In this document: piece by piece, positions 1 through 10,984 of the stretch
Numbering within the stretch: position 1 is the stretch's first letter
How the letters are laid out: every line of letters starts with the position of its first letter
Source: Betaproteobacteria bacterium
GTDB lineage: Bacteria; Bdellovibrionota_B; Oligoflexia; Silvanigrellales; Silvanigrellaceae
DNA: 64,000 bases
Assembly (NCBI GenBank): GCA_016868315.1
Contig: VGHE01000014.1
Span: forward strand, 1-64,000
Direction of reading: 5' to 3'
Program-made: the position numbers and the translations under genes
Notes under the pieces: model-generated
Databases searched by the model: none
Told to the model about the DNA's origin: nothing
The model's input: the letters and a program-made list of their open reading frames with translations, nothing else

Positions 1-3000
1 CTGTACAGCAACGATCACACCCGTTGGCAACGCATCCGGTTCTGCAACCTTGACGTTTACCATCAATGATGGCCTGGCAACGGCGACAGATTCCGTGAGC
101 ATCACGGTTGCTGCCGATGACGATGCTCCTATATTCACAGCAATCTCGGGGCAGAGTGTCAACGAAGATAATACCTTAAATGGTGTGATAGTTGCTTGGA
201 GTGATATCGACTCGAGCTACGACTGCCTGACAGATCTGACCAAATCATCGAGCTCCGAAAGCCTTCTTCCCAATGCCAATATCGTGAAGTCGGTGAGTGG
301 CAGCACCTGCCAGTTGAGCTTGCAGCCTGCAGCCAACCAAAACGGAACAGCGACAGTGAGTGTTAGTCTGCCTTATAAGGGAAGCTTTGTGACGACGAGC
401 TTCGCTCTCACCGTGACAGCACAGAACGATCCTCCGACCATCTCGGATGTGGGCAATCAGAGCAGCAGCGAAGACACCGCAGTGTCAGGCATTGCTGTGA
501 GCATTGCAGACATCGATTCCACTTTAACCTGCGGTTCTTCGATTCAGGTGAGCTCAAGCAACACCGACATGTTGCCTGCTGCCAACGTTACGTTTGCTGG
601 CACAGTACCCAGCTGTACGATGAACTTAACTCCAGTCGCTAACAAACACGGTAGTGCAACTGTGACTCTGACGCTGAGCGATGGCTCAGCGTCAGCCGTT
701 GACACCTTCACTTATACAGTGAATCCAACAAACGACGCTCCGACACTCGATGTGATTGCCAACCAGAGCACGGTGGAAGATACGCCCGTTGTTGTGACCT
801 TTACTCCAAATGATGTCGATGGCAACCTGACGTGTACAAGCACCCACTTGAGTTCATCGATCACGAGCAATGCGAGCCTGCTTGCCGGCACTAATGCTGT
901 CCGGTTCGGTGGTGTGTGGCCCAACTGCTATGCGATTCTCACTCCTGCTGCCAATGCCTTTGGCACATCGACCTTGAGCTTCACTCTCAGTGATGGAACG
1001 GCTTCAGTCGCGCGAAGTTTTTCATTGGTCATTGATGCCGAAAACGACACTCCAACCATCACAGCCATAGAGAATAAGACCACCAATGAAGACACCGTCA
1101 TCAACGTGCCAGTGACAATCACTGATGTTGAGGGTGTGCTGAGCTGTGCAACACGTCTCACTGTGCTCTCCGATAACCACGCAGTTCTTAATCCAGCGGG
1201 TATCACCCCGACGGGCTCTTCAACGGGCAACACATCGAACTGCACGGTTCCGTTGTTGCCTGTGAGCAATGCGTTTACCAGCGGCACAGCGGTAAATATC
1301 ACCTTCCGTGTGAGCGATGGAACCTTGACCGCAGACAGTCAATTTACACTGACAGTGACAGCCGTGAACGACAAACCGGAGGTCACGGGTATTGCAAATT
1401 TAAGTACCAGCGAAGATACGCCAACAAGCCTGAACACCCTGACGCTCTCGGACGTTGAGTCGAGCCTCTATTGCGCAACCTCGGGCACCACTACGGGTTC
1501 TCTTTCGGTTGTCTCATCGAGCGACACCACCTTGCTTCCGACATCGAATATCACCTTTGCGGTGGACTCGACCGACAGCAGCAAGTGCCAGATTAATCTC
1601 TCTCCCGCTGCAAATCGCAACGGCAGTTCAACGGTCGTTGTGCGGGTGACGGATCCCAGTAGTCTCTCCAACGACTATTCGTTTGTCTTGGAAGTCACTG
1701 CGGTCAACGACAAGCCCACTCTTGCAGGCACAGGCAATCTCTCAACCAGCGAAGACACGCCAACAAGCCTGAGCAACTTGACGCTCACAGATGAAGAATC
1801 GAACTTGGTGTGCGCAGGCGGTTCGAGTGCGCTTTCTGTGATTTCGTCGAGCAATACAACGGTTCTGCCTGTTGCTAACATCACCTTCGCCAATGACACA
1901 GTGAACAGCGGCAAGTGTAAGATTAATCTCTCACCTGCGGCAAATCAGTCAGGAACATCGACCGTTGTTGTGCGTATCACCGACCCTGTTCTCAACACAC
2001 TCTATAATGAATACAGCTTCGATCTGTCGGTCAGTGCAGTGAACGACGAACCAACAATCAGTGTGTCTTCAACCAGCAGCACGAACGAAGATACAGCCGT
2101 CGAGATTGCATTGTCGGTGGGTGATGTGGACGGTGCTCTTGCCTGTACAAGCACCTACTTGAGTATGACTTCGGCTGCGCCAGGGATTGTTGCGGATGCG
2201 AGTGTCACTTACTCAGGAACATGGCCATCGTGTAAGGCTATGGTCACTCCGACGGATGATGCCAACGGCACAGCGCTGTTGACATTCAAGGTGAGCGACA
2301 ACGTGTCGGGTGCCGTGGGAGCAACCGCAGCGACCAGCCTGAGTGTCGTTGCACAAGACGATGCACCGACCATCAGCACTGTGACAGATCAAACAACCGC
2401 AGAAGATACAGCGCTCAACGGCGTGACAGTGACGATCGGTGATATCGATTCGACGGTCACTTGTAACAACCTGACGGTGACCTCGAGCAACACGACCCTG
2501 TTGCCCAATGCGAATATCAGTAAGCCCACAACCGGAACAAGCTGTGCTCTGGGCTTCAGCCCAGCCTTGAATCAACACGGTGAATCGACCATCACCCTGT
2601 CGATGCCCTATAGCCCTTCGGCAGTGACCAAGACCTTCAAGCTGACAGTGAGCAGCGTGAACGACTCACCCACATTAGCCGTCATCAGCGCTCAATCGAC
2701 GAACGAAGACACACCTATCACCGTCGAGCTGACCGTGGGTGATGTTGATACCGAGCAAACAGTGAGCTGTACGAGCCATCTCTCTGTGACAAGCTCGAGC
2801 AACACGACGTTGGTTCCAAGCAATGCAGTGAGCTTTGCTGCCGGCTCATCCGCTGGCAAGTGCAACATGACAATCAACCCTGCTGCCAATCAGCCCGTGA
2901 CCGGTGCGAGCACAACAAGTGACATTACGGTCAAGGTGGTTGATGCCAGCAGCAATGCGCTCAGCGAATCGAGAACCTTCACCTTGACGGTGAATCCGGT
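1..3000 (+). repeat. Left copy of a 3-kb direct repeat inside the giant gene
   Basis: Bases 1-3000 match 4504-7503 with a constant offset of 4,503 bp (1,501 codons). The only difference I find is G2936 versus A7439, which changes Val to Met. The copy probably extends left of the window, because identity already holds at base 1. After base 3000 the two copies diverge abruptly, inside the NPVxD linker between two modules. Confidence 0.93.
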
Positions 3001-6000
3001 TGCCGATCGTCCAACCATCAGTGTCATTGATTCACAGGTGACCAACGAAGATACCGACATCGTCATTCCATTCACGGTGGGTGATGCGGATGCGAATCTA
3101 ACATGTACAACAACCCATTTGATGGCTATTTCACTCGATAGTTCAAAGGTTGCCAACACCGGTACGCCTGCGCCGGTGACCTTCGGTGGAACCTTTCCAA
3201 GTTGTACTGCTACGGTCCGCCCTGTGGCGAACGCGCAGGGTTTAACGTTTCTCACCTTTGTGGTGAGCGACGGCGCCCTGAATTCATCTTCAACCTTCTC
3301 TTTGAGTCTCACAGCGGTGAACGATGCACCGACACTGGTGAATCCAGGAGCTCAGAGCACGAATGAAGACACGGCCAAAACAATCAACGTCACGATGGCT
3401 GATGTTGATACAGGCCTAACATGCGCAAGCAATTTAACTGTCACCTCGGGAGATGCGAGTGTCATCGCGAACTCAGCTTCAGGAATAAGCAAAACCCAGC
3501 TCAGTTCTGAGAATGGTATGGTTGTATGTGCAGTGACATTCACACCTGCAGCGAATGTTTCAGGGACGTCAAACATCACCCTCACTGCAGCCGATGGAAG
3601 CTTGTCGGCAACACAATCATTTGACCTCACAGTGGATCCGATCAATGATCCACCGACCATGACAGGTGTTGCAAACCTAAACACCAACGAAGACACGGTG
3701 GCAAGCCTCAGCAATCTTGCGCTCAACGATGTGGAATCGCCTCTCTATTGTGTGACGTCGGGCAGCAGCGCGGGATCGCTCTCGGTTGTCTCGTCGAGCA
3801 ATTCAACTCTCTTACCGACGGCGAATATTACCTTTGCAAACGACACATCTGCAGCGGGTAAATGTAAGATTAATCTGACGCCTGCAGCAAATCAGTCCGG
3901 CAACTCAACGGTGGTTGTTCGGGTGACCGACCCTGCTAGTCCCGGTGTGACTTCTCAGTACTCATTTATTTTAACAGTGGGTGATGTGAACGATCCGCCG
4001 GTTGTTTCTTCAATCGGTGGCGTGAGCAAGAAGCAGGGAACGGGTGCAGCGTCAGCAGCATTTACCCTCACCGATGAGGAATCGTCACTTAGCTGTTCAT
4101 CAACACATCTGACAGTGACTTCTGGCAACGTGGCATTGTTGCCTGCGAGTGGTCTGTCGCTCAGTGGTACGGCTCCCAACTGTACTCTTTCGATGACTCC
4201 AGTAGTGACCCAAACGGGAAGCTCTCTTATTACTGTCACCCCAACCGACGGAAGCCTCTCAGGCGTGGCGCAAACTTTCACGCTCAACATCACAGCGCAA
4301 AGTGCGCCAACCATCGATGTTTCCGACAACGACTCGATGACTGAAGATACAGCCAAGACAATCAACTTGTCTGTGGGCGATGCAGATGGTGCACTGTCTT
4401 GTACTTCGACACACCTGAGTTACGTTTCAAACACGGCATCCGTGATTTCGAACTCAACCGTCCCAAATCCACTTCCTGTGGTGTTCGGTGGAACATGGCC
4501 CAGCTGTACAGCAACGATCACACCCGTTGGCAACGCATCCGGTTCTGCAACCTTGACGTTTACCATCAATGATGGCCTGGCAACGGCGACAGATTCCGTG
4601 AGCATCACGGTTGCTGCCGATGACGATGCTCCTATATTCACAGCAATCTCGGGGCAGAGTGTCAACGAAGATAATACCTTAAATGGTGTGATAGTTGCTT
4701 GGAGTGATATCGACTCGAGCTACGACTGCCTGACAGATCTGACCAAATCATCGAGCTCCGAAAGCCTTCTTCCCAATGCCAATATCGTGAAGTCGGTGAG
4801 TGGCAGCACCTGCCAGTTGAGCTTGCAGCCTGCAGCCAACCAAAACGGAACAGCGACAGTGAGTGTTAGTCTGCCTTATAAGGGAAGCTTTGTGACGACG
4901 AGCTTCGCTCTCACCGTGACAGCACAGAACGATCCTCCGACCATCTCGGATGTGGGCAATCAGAGCAGCAGCGAAGACACCGCAGTGTCAGGCATTGCTG
5001 TGAGCATTGCAGACATCGATTCCACTTTAACCTGCGGTTCTTCGATTCAGGTGAGCTCAAGCAACACCGACATGTTGCCTGCTGCCAACGTTACGTTTGC
5101 TGGCACAGTACCCAGCTGTACGATGAACTTAACTCCAGTCGCTAACAAACACGGTAGTGCAACTGTGACTCTGACGCTGAGCGATGGCTCAGCGTCAGCC
5201 GTTGACACCTTCACTTATACAGTGAATCCAACAAACGACGCTCCGACACTCGATGTGATTGCCAACCAGAGCACGGTGGAAGATACGCCCGTTGTTGTGA
5301 CCTTTACTCCAAATGATGTCGATGGCAACCTGACGTGTACAAGCACCCACTTGAGTTCATCGATCACGAGCAATGCGAGCCTGCTTGCCGGCACTAATGC
5401 TGTCCGGTTCGGTGGTGTGTGGCCCAACTGCTATGCGATTCTCACTCCTGCTGCCAATGCCTTTGGCACATCGACCTTGAGCTTCACTCTCAGTGATGGA
5501 ACGGCTTCAGTCGCGCGAAGTTTTTCATTGGTCATTGATGCCGAAAACGACACTCCAACCATCACAGCCATAGAGAATAAGACCACCAATGAAGACACCG
5601 TCATCAACGTGCCAGTGACAATCACTGATGTTGAGGGTGTGCTGAGCTGTGCAACACGTCTCACTGTGCTCTCCGATAACCACGCAGTTCTTAATCCAGC
5701 GGGTATCACCCCGACGGGCTCTTCAACGGGCAACACATCGAACTGCACGGTTCCGTTGTTGCCTGTGAGCAATGCGTTTACCAGCGGCACAGCGGTAAAT
5801 ATCACCTTCCGTGTGAGCGATGGAACCTTGACCGCAGACAGTCAATTTACACTGACAGTGACAGCCGTGAACGACAAACCGGAGGTCACGGGTATTGCAA
5901 ATTTAAGTACCAGCGAAGATACGCCAACAAGCCTGAACACCCTGACGCTCTCGGACGTTGAGTCGAGCCTCTATTGCGCAACCTCGGGCACCACTACGGG

Positions 6001-9000
6001 TTCTCTTTCGGTTGTCTCATCGAGCGACACCACCTTGCTTCCGACATCGAATATCACCTTTGCGGTGGACTCGACCGACAGCAGCAAGTGCCAGATTAAT
6101 CTCTCTCCCGCTGCAAATCGCAACGGCAGTTCAACGGTCGTTGTGCGGGTGACGGATCCCAGTAGTCTCTCCAACGACTATTCGTTTGTCTTGGAAGTCA
6201 CTGCGGTCAACGACAAGCCCACTCTTGCAGGCACAGGCAATCTCTCAACCAGCGAAGACACGCCAACAAGCCTGAGCAACTTGACGCTCACAGATGAAGA
6301 ATCGAACTTGGTGTGCGCAGGCGGTTCGAGTGCGCTTTCTGTGATTTCGTCGAGCAATACAACGGTTCTGCCTGTTGCTAACATCACCTTCGCCAATGAC
6401 ACAGTGAACAGCGGCAAGTGTAAGATTAATCTCTCACCTGCGGCAAATCAGTCAGGAACATCGACCGTTGTTGTGCGTATCACCGACCCTGTTCTCAACA
6501 CACTCTATAATGAATACAGCTTCGATCTGTCGGTCAGTGCAGTGAACGACGAACCAACAATCAGTGTGTCTTCAACCAGCAGCACGAACGAAGATACAGC
6601 CGTCGAGATTGCATTGTCGGTGGGTGATGTGGACGGTGCTCTTGCCTGTACAAGCACCTACTTGAGTATGACTTCGGCTGCGCCAGGGATTGTTGCGGAT
6701 GCGAGTGTCACTTACTCAGGAACATGGCCATCGTGTAAGGCTATGGTCACTCCGACGGATGATGCCAACGGCACAGCGCTGTTGACATTCAAGGTGAGCG
6801 ACAACGTGTCGGGTGCCGTGGGAGCAACCGCAGCGACCAGCCTGAGTGTCGTTGCACAAGACGATGCACCGACCATCAGCACTGTGACAGATCAAACAAC
6901 CGCAGAAGATACAGCGCTCAACGGCGTGACAGTGACGATCGGTGATATCGATTCGACGGTCACTTGTAACAACCTGACGGTGACCTCGAGCAACACGACC
7001 CTGTTGCCCAATGCGAATATCAGTAAGCCCACAACCGGAACAAGCTGTGCTCTGGGCTTCAGCCCAGCCTTGAATCAACACGGTGAATCGACCATCACCC
7101 TGTCGATGCCCTATAGCCCTTCGGCAGTGACCAAGACCTTCAAGCTGACAGTGAGCAGCGTGAACGACTCACCCACATTAGCCGTCATCAGCGCTCAATC
7201 GACGAACGAAGACACACCTATCACCGTCGAGCTGACCGTGGGTGATGTTGATACCGAGCAAACAGTGAGCTGTACGAGCCATCTCTCTGTGACAAGCTCG
7301 AGCAACACGACGTTGGTTCCAAGCAATGCAGTGAGCTTTGCTGCCGGCTCATCCGCTGGCAAGTGCAACATGACAATCAACCCTGCTGCCAATCAGCCCG
7401 TGACCGGTGCGAGCACAACAAGTGACATTACGGTCAAGATGGTTGATGCCAGCAGCAATGCGCTCAGCGAATCGAGAACCTTCACCTTGACGGTGAATCC
7501 GGTGAACGATGAGCCAACGATCAGTACAATTGCCTCGCAAGTCGCAACAGAGGATACTGCAAAAACAGTTAGCTTTACGATCAATGACGTCGATGGGCCT
7601 CTAGTCTGTAACTCAACCTACCTCCTAGCTCTTTCCACCGATTCAAGTAAGGTGACAACCGCAGGAAGTGGGGTTACTTTCGCAGGGACGTATCCCAATT
7701 GCGTTGCCACGATAAATCCAGTTGCCAACGCGAACGGCACAACATTCATGACGTTCCTTGTGCAAGATGGCACTGGCTCAGATGCTCTGTCTTCTTCACG
7801 AACATTTCAATTGGCAATTGCTCCCGTGAACGATGCGCCAACCGTCACAAGTCCTGGCGCACAGAGTACGAATGAAGACACGGCTCTAACGGTGAACATC
7901 ACAATGTACGATGTGGATAATACTCTTTTGTGTCCTGACACATCTCCAACGAATACATCTTCGATGACGATCACATCAAATAATACGACGGTGCTGCCAA
8001 ATGGAAATATAGCGAAGGAACATTCTGGAAGTACTGGTGGACATGTCACGTGTGCTGTGACATTGACTCCGTCTGCAAACGCATCCAACACGACGGCATT
8101 TAAGATTAATCTTGACGTCTATGATGGTCAGTACCACGCTACCACCGATTTCAATTTCACCGTCAACGCCACAAACGATTTGCCTACGATGTCAGCAATA
8201 GCGACCCAAACGACCAACGAAGATCAAGCAAAGGCAGTTACATTTACAATCAGCGATGTGGACCTCGCAGCCGGAAGCAGCCTCAGTTGCAGTTCGCCAA
8301 CACTTTCGTATACGTCGTCGAATGGAGACCTCGTTGCGGCGAGTGGTGCAGTTGTGTGGAGTGGTAGCCATGGTTCTTGCACAGCGACGGTGACTCCGAC
8401 TGCCAACGCGCACGGAAATACAAACCTCACCTTCACCGTAAATGATGGTGCAAACGGCGGAACAGGAGCCCTGACAGCATCTCAGCAATTCCAGCTGACT
8501 GTGAACTCCGTCAATGATGCGCCGACAATAACCTTAGGAACCTTGCCCAGCGTGAACGAGGATCCCGCGACTGCTCCCGTGGTTCCGTTCACAGTGAATG
8601 ACATTGACGGCGGCTTAACGTGTAACAGTGGAAGTCCGACTTACCTCACATACGAGAGCAGCGATATAACGAAGATCGCAAGCACAGGTGCAGTCACTTT
8701 TGCTGGTACATATCCAAACTGCACTGCCACTGTAACACTCCTAGCCAATGCCAACGGCACTTCTCCATTCAAAATTATCGTCAACGATAACGCGAATGGA
8801 GGAAGCGGTGCGCTTTCCGCTGAACAGAGTGTGAGCTTGAGCGTTACAGCTGTGAACGACACACCGACAGGCACTCCAACGTGTGATTCGTTAAGCTCTG
8901 GCAACGTCTTCCGCACGGGAAGCGCCAATGGTGCTGCGTGGAGTCTTGGAAGTTGCGCCGGCGTGAGCGATATCGATGGTGATCCATTAACCTATCGATT

Positions 9001-10984
9001 AGATTTGGTGGAAACAGGTTCGAGCAGCTCGAGCTCGTATCCCTGCCCGACACCGTTGTCTTCATCCGCTGGTGGCACGTCGATTTCCGGTAATTTCCCG
9101 AGTGGTGCGAATGTTTATGGTTCATGCCGATACTTGCTCAAAGCCTGCGATGGTTCAGCAAGTTGTACAGCACAAAGTTCCAACTCGGTGATCATTTCCT
9201 CGTACCAACTAACAGTCGGAACTCCAACCACACCGACACTCTCGTCAGCTTGTTTGGTGGGAAGCAGTGGAAGTATTACAGCCTCTGCGAACCTTTCGAG
9301 TGTCACTTGGTCTGCCTCAACATCGGCTCCGGGTGCAACTGCAAGCACAGGCTCGGTGAGCACCTTCCCGGGTACCGCCTCTTTTAGCACGGACATAACG
9401 AGCCAATTGCTCACAAACACGTTCTTGCCTGCAACGCCAACAAAATCGACGACTCTTTCGTCGTCACAGGCAACCCTTGCAATCACGCAAGGGACACTCT
9501 CAGGTGCCACGGCCAACCCGCCAGCCGCGCAGATCACGAGCCCAGCGTCTTCAAGTTCGAGTTACACAGTGACTCGCACTCTGGAAGCGCTTGCTGTGAG
9601 GCAGGGTGGAACCTCTGGTGCAGCGTCGACGAGTGGCGAAATGCACAGCGATGGTCAACAAGCAGATTTTACCAGCACTGCGGGCTGTCGCACTTGCACA
9701 ACCTCGAATCCAGTTGTCTCGCTTTCTGCAGGTGATTCGCATGCGTGTCTTGTCGAGTCGAACGGTAATACCAAGTGTTGGGGTAACTCCAACGAAGGAC
9801 GCTTGGGTATTGGCTCTTCTCCGAGCCATGCGCTGATGCCGACTTCAATCAACAAGACCAACATCTCTTCATTTACACACACACAGGTTGCTGCCGGAAA
9901 AGATTTCACCTGCCTTTTGGGATCGACAAGCAATGGTGTGACCTGCTGGGGTGGGAATAGCCTCTTCCAGCTCGGAAGAGGTGGCACGGCCACGTCCGAT
10001 ATCTACACGCCTTCCGCGACAGTCGTGCAGAATCTCTCGAACCCAGTTGCAATTGCAGCTAGTAAGTCTGGAGGGCATGCATGTGCGATCAATTCATCCG
10101 GAAACGTCTCCTGTTGGGGCTCCGGAACTCAGGGGCAATTGGGTAACAACTCAAATTCCGACAACAGCAGCTCTGCCGTTCAAGTCGTCTTGTCGAATGG
10201 CAGCACTGCTCTTCCCTACGTCCGTTCGGTTGCAGTGGGTGGTTCCCATACGTGTGCCGCACTCTCTTACCATGCAAGTTACACCGGAGGCATCTACTGC
10301 TGGGGCTCGAACTCGAATGGGCAACTGGGTGATAACACCACGACCTTGCGCACCACTGCGACTCCCGTGGCGATAACAAACCAGGGTGCCACAACATCGA
10401 GTGTTTGGTTCTCCCAGGTGGTTGCGGGTCAGTCGCATACCTGTGCGTTGCGTAACGATGGAGCTGTGTTCTGTTGGGGTCGCAATGTGAATGGTCAGTT
10501 GGGCGATAACTCGACAACTCAGCGCAACGTGCCAACGCAAGTCAATGGTTTGGGAGCATCATCGGGAGTTGTTTCTTTGAGTGCAGGTAATAATCACACA
10601 TGTGCACTCAAGAGCGACCACAGTGTTGTTTGCTGGGGCGCGAATGACTCGGGTCAGTTGGGTGATAGTTCGATCACACAGCGCACCACTCCAGCGACCG
10701 CGCTCAGTGCCGCGAGTTCTACAGCGGTTGCGTTGAGTGCGGGTGGCCGGCACACATGTGTGGCGAACTTTGATGGCACTGCGCAATGCTGGGGTGATGG
10801 TGCTTATGGCAAGCTCGGCAACAATGTCAATTCCACAACCGAGGGAGCATCCGATGACTGTGATTCCTCTTCCGAAATTGTTGCCTACTGCTTGAAGTCT
10901 CCAACGTCTGTAAATTGGAGCTCGGGCGTGACCAGTAATGCGACTTTGCGTCCACGGACCTGCCATCGATATGCAGTTCCTTGA
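1..10984 (+). CDS. Giant secreted Ig-like (tandem-95) repeat protein with C-terminal RCC1 propeller, 5' end cut off
   Basis: The frame is open at the left edge (codons start at base 2), so the N-terminus and any signal peptide lie outside. The visible 3,660 residues hold about 28 tandem modules of roughly 95-110 residues. Each opens with a variant of NDxPT followed by NEDT/SEDT, the signature of cadherin-like/tandem-95 adhesin repeats. Most modules carry one Cys after an S/T-L-x-C strand and a second in a PSCTA/NCTA-like strand, suggesting one disulfide per module. A Ser/Thr-rich stretch (about 8,860-9,700) leads to seven RCC1-type blades (about 9,710-10,850) with AGxxHTC and CWGxxxxGQLG cores. 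The last residues are TCHRYAVP. A long extracellular adhesin or matrix protein is inferred; the ligand is unknown. The stop overlaps the probable start of the next gene. A 3-kb internal duplication is listed separately. Confidence 0.9.
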   Translation, partial: CTATITPVGNASGSATLTFTINDGLATATDSVSITVAADDDAPIFTAISGQSVNEDNTLNGVIVAWSDIDSSYDCLTDLTKSSSSESLLPNANIVKSVSGSTCQLSLQPAANQNGTATVSVSLPYKGSFVTTSFALTVTAQNDPPTISDVGNQSSSEDTAVSGIAVSIADIDSTLTCGSSIQVSSSNTDMLPAANVTFAGTVPSCTMNLTPVANKHGSATVTLTLSDGSASAVDTFTYTVNPTNDAPTLDVIANQSTVEDTPVVVTFTPNDVDGNLTCTSTHLSSSITSNASLLAGTNAVRFGGVWPNCYAILTPAANAFGTSTLSFTLSDGTASVARSFSLVIDAENDTPTITAIENKTTNEDTVINVPVTITDVEGVLSCATRLTVLSDNHAVLNPAGITPTGSSTGNTSNCTVPLLPVSNAFTSGTAVNITFRVSDGTLTADSQFTLTVTAVNDKPEVTGIANLSTSEDTPTSLNTLTLSDVESSLYCATSGTTTGSLSVVSSSDTTLLPTSNITFAVDSTDSSKCQINLSPAANRNGSSTVVVRVTDPSSLSNDYSFVLEVTAVNDKPTLAGTGNLSTSEDTPTSLSNLTLTDEESNLVCAGGSSALSVISSSNTTVLPVANITFANDTVNSGKCKINLSPAANQSGTSTVVVRITDPVLNTLYNEYSFDLSVSAVNDEPTISVSSTSSTNEDTAVEIALSVGDVDGALACTSTYLSMTSAAPGIVADASVTYSGTWPSCKAMVTPTDDANGTALLTFKVSDNVSGAVGATAATSLSVVAQDDAPTISTVTDQTTAEDTALNGVTVTIGDIDSTVTCNNLTVTSSNTTLLPNANISKPTTGTSCALGFSPALNQHGESTITLSMPYSPSAVTKTFKLTVSSVNDSPTLAVISAQSTNEDTPITVELTVGDVDTEQTVSCTSHLSVTSSSNTTLVPSNAVSFAAGSSAGKCNMTINPAANQPVTGASTTSDITVKVVDASSNALSESRTFTLTVNPVADRPTISVIDSQVTNEDTDIVIPFTVGDADANLTCTTTHLMAISLDSSKVANTGTPAPVTFGGTFPSCTATVRPVANAQGLTFLTFVVSDGALNSSSTFSLSLTAVNDAPTLVNPGAQSTNEDTAKTINVTMADVDTGLTCASNLTVTSGDASVIANSASGISKTQLSSENGMVVCAVTFTPAANVSGTSNITLTAADGSLSATQSFDLTVDPINDPPTMTGVANLNTNEDTVASLSNLALNDVESPLYCVTSGSSAGSLSVVSSSNSTLLPTANITFANDTSAAGKCKINLTPAANQSGNSTVVVRVTDPASPGVTSQYSFILTVGDVNDPPVVSSIGGVSKKQGTGAASAAFTLTDEESSLSCSSTHLTVTSGNVALLPASGLSLSGTAPNCTLSMTPVVTQTGSSLITVTPTDGSLSGVAQTFTLNITAQSAPTIDVSDNDSMTEDTAKTINLSVGDADGALSCTSTHLSYVSNTASVISNSTVPNPLPVVFGGTWPSCTATITPVGNASGSATLTFTINDGLATATDSVSITVAADDDAPIFTAISGQSVNEDNTLNGVIVAWSDIDSSYDCLTDLTKSSSSESLLPNANIVKSVSGSTCQLSLQPAANQNGTATVSVSLPYKGSFVTTSFALTVTAQNDPPTISDVGNQSSSEDTAVSGIAVSIADIDSTLTCGSSIQVSSSNTDMLPAANVTFAGTVPSCTMNLTPVANKHGSATVTLTLSDGSASAVDTFTYTVNPTNDAPTLDVIANQSTVEDTPVVVTFTPNDVDGNLTCTSTHLSSSITSNASLLAGTNAVRFGGVWPNCYAILTPAANAFGTSTLSFTLSDGTASVARSFSLVIDAENDTPTITAIENKTTNEDTVINVPVTITDVEGVLSCATRLTVLSDNHAVLNPAGITPTGSSTGNTSNCTVPLLPVSNAFTSGTAVNITFRVSDGTLTADSQFTLTVTAVNDKPEVTGIANLSTSEDTPTSLNTLTLSDVESSLYCATSGTTTGSLSVVSSSDTTLLPTSNITFAVDSTDSSKCQINLSPAANRNGSSTVVVRVTDPSSLSNDYSFVLEVTAVNDKPTLAGTGNLSTSEDTPTSLSNLTLTDEESNLVCAGGSSALSVISSSNTTVLPVANITFANDTVNSGKCKINLSPAANQSGTSTVVVRITDPVLNTLYNEYSFDLSVSAVNDEPTISVSSTSSTNEDTAVEIALSVGDVDGALACTSTYLSMTSAAPGIVADASVTYSGTWPSCKAMVTPTDDANGTALLTFKVSDNVSGAVGATAATSLSVVAQDDAPTISTVTDQTTAEDTALNGVTVTIGDIDSTVTCNNLTVTSSNTTLLPNANISKPTTGTSCALGFSPALNQHGESTITLSMPYSPSAVTKTFKLTVSSVNDSPTLAVISAQSTNEDTPITVELTVGDVDTEQTVSCTSHLSVTSSSNTTLVPSNAVSFAAGSSAGKCNMTINPAANQPVTGASTTSDITVKMVDASSNALSESRTFTLTVNPVNDEPTISTIASQVATEDTAKTVSFTINDVDGPLVCNSTYLLALSTDSSKVTTAGSGVTFAGTYPNCVATINPVANANGTTFMTFLVQDGTGSDALSSSRTFQLAIAPVNDAPTVTSPGAQSTNEDTALTVNITMYDVDNTLLCPDTSPTNTSSMTITSNNTTVLPNGNIAKEHSGSTGGHVTCAVTLTPSANASNTTAFKINLDVYDGQYHATTDFNFTVNATNDLPTMSAIATQTTNEDQAKAVTFTISDVDLAAGSSLSCSSPTLSYTSSNGDLVAASGAVVWSGSHGSCTATVTPTANAHGNTNLTFTVNDGANGGTGALTASQQFQLTVNSVNDAPTITLGTLPSVNEDPATAPVVPFTVNDIDGGLTCNSGSPTYLTYESSDITKIASTGAVTFAGTYPNCTATVTLLANANGTSPFKIIVNDNANGGSGALSAEQSVSLSVTAVNDTPTGTPTCDSLSSGNVFRTGSANGAAWSLGSCAGVSDIDGDPLTYRLDLVETGSSSSSSYPCPTPLSSSAGGTSISGNFPSGANVYGSCRYLLKACDGSASCTAQSSNSVIISSYQLTVGTPTTPTLSSACLVGSSGSITASANLSSVTWSASTSAPGATASTGSVSTFPGTASFSTDITSQLLTNTFLPATPTKSTTLSSSQATLAITQGTLSGATANPPAAQITSPASSSSSYTVTRTLEALAVRQGGTSGAASTSGEMHSDGQQADFTSTAGCRTCTTSNPVVSLSAGDSHACLVESNGNTKCWGNSNEGRLGIGSSPSHALMPTSINKTNISSFTHTQVAAGKDFTCLLGSTSNGVTCWGGNSLFQLGRGGTATSDIYTPSATVVQNLSNPVAIAASKSGGHACAINSSGNVSCWGSGTQGQLGNNSNSDNSSSAVQVVLSNGSTALPYVRSVAVGGSHTCAALSYHASYTGGIYCWGSNSNGQLGDNTTTLRTTATPVAITNQGATTSSVWFSQVVAGQSHTCALRNDGAVFCWGRNVNGQLGDNSTTQRNVPTQVNGLGASSGVVSLSAGNNHTCALKSDHSVVCWGANDSGQLGDSSITQRTTPATALSAASSTAVALSAGGRHTCVANFDGTAQCWGDGAYGKLGNNVNSTTEGASDDCDSSSEIVAYCLKSPTSVNWSSGVTSNATLRPRTCHRYAVP
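4504..7503 (+). repeat. Right copy of the 3-kb direct repeat inside the giant gene
   Basis: Second copy of 1-3000, in frame and in the same orientation. It spans modules from the GTWPSCTATITP strand through the NPV linker. Synonymous sites are also identical, so this is a very recent duplication or a gene-converted pair, not protein-level conservation. Confidence 0.93.

Noticed and set aside
712-5427. Minus-strand open frames repeated at 712-924 and 5215-5427 and similar pairs across the giant gene
   Set aside because: They are exact copies made by the 3-kb duplication and mirror the coding strand's skewed codons; no ribosome sites or protein-like features.
1-9000. CRISPR or satellite array
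   Set aside because: The repeats are codon-phased protein modules of about 300 bp, not short repeats with spacers.
1-10984. Polymorphic toxin or contact-dependent inhibition protein
   Set aside because: The visible C-terminus is an RCC1 propeller, not a toxin domain, and no immunity-type gene follows.
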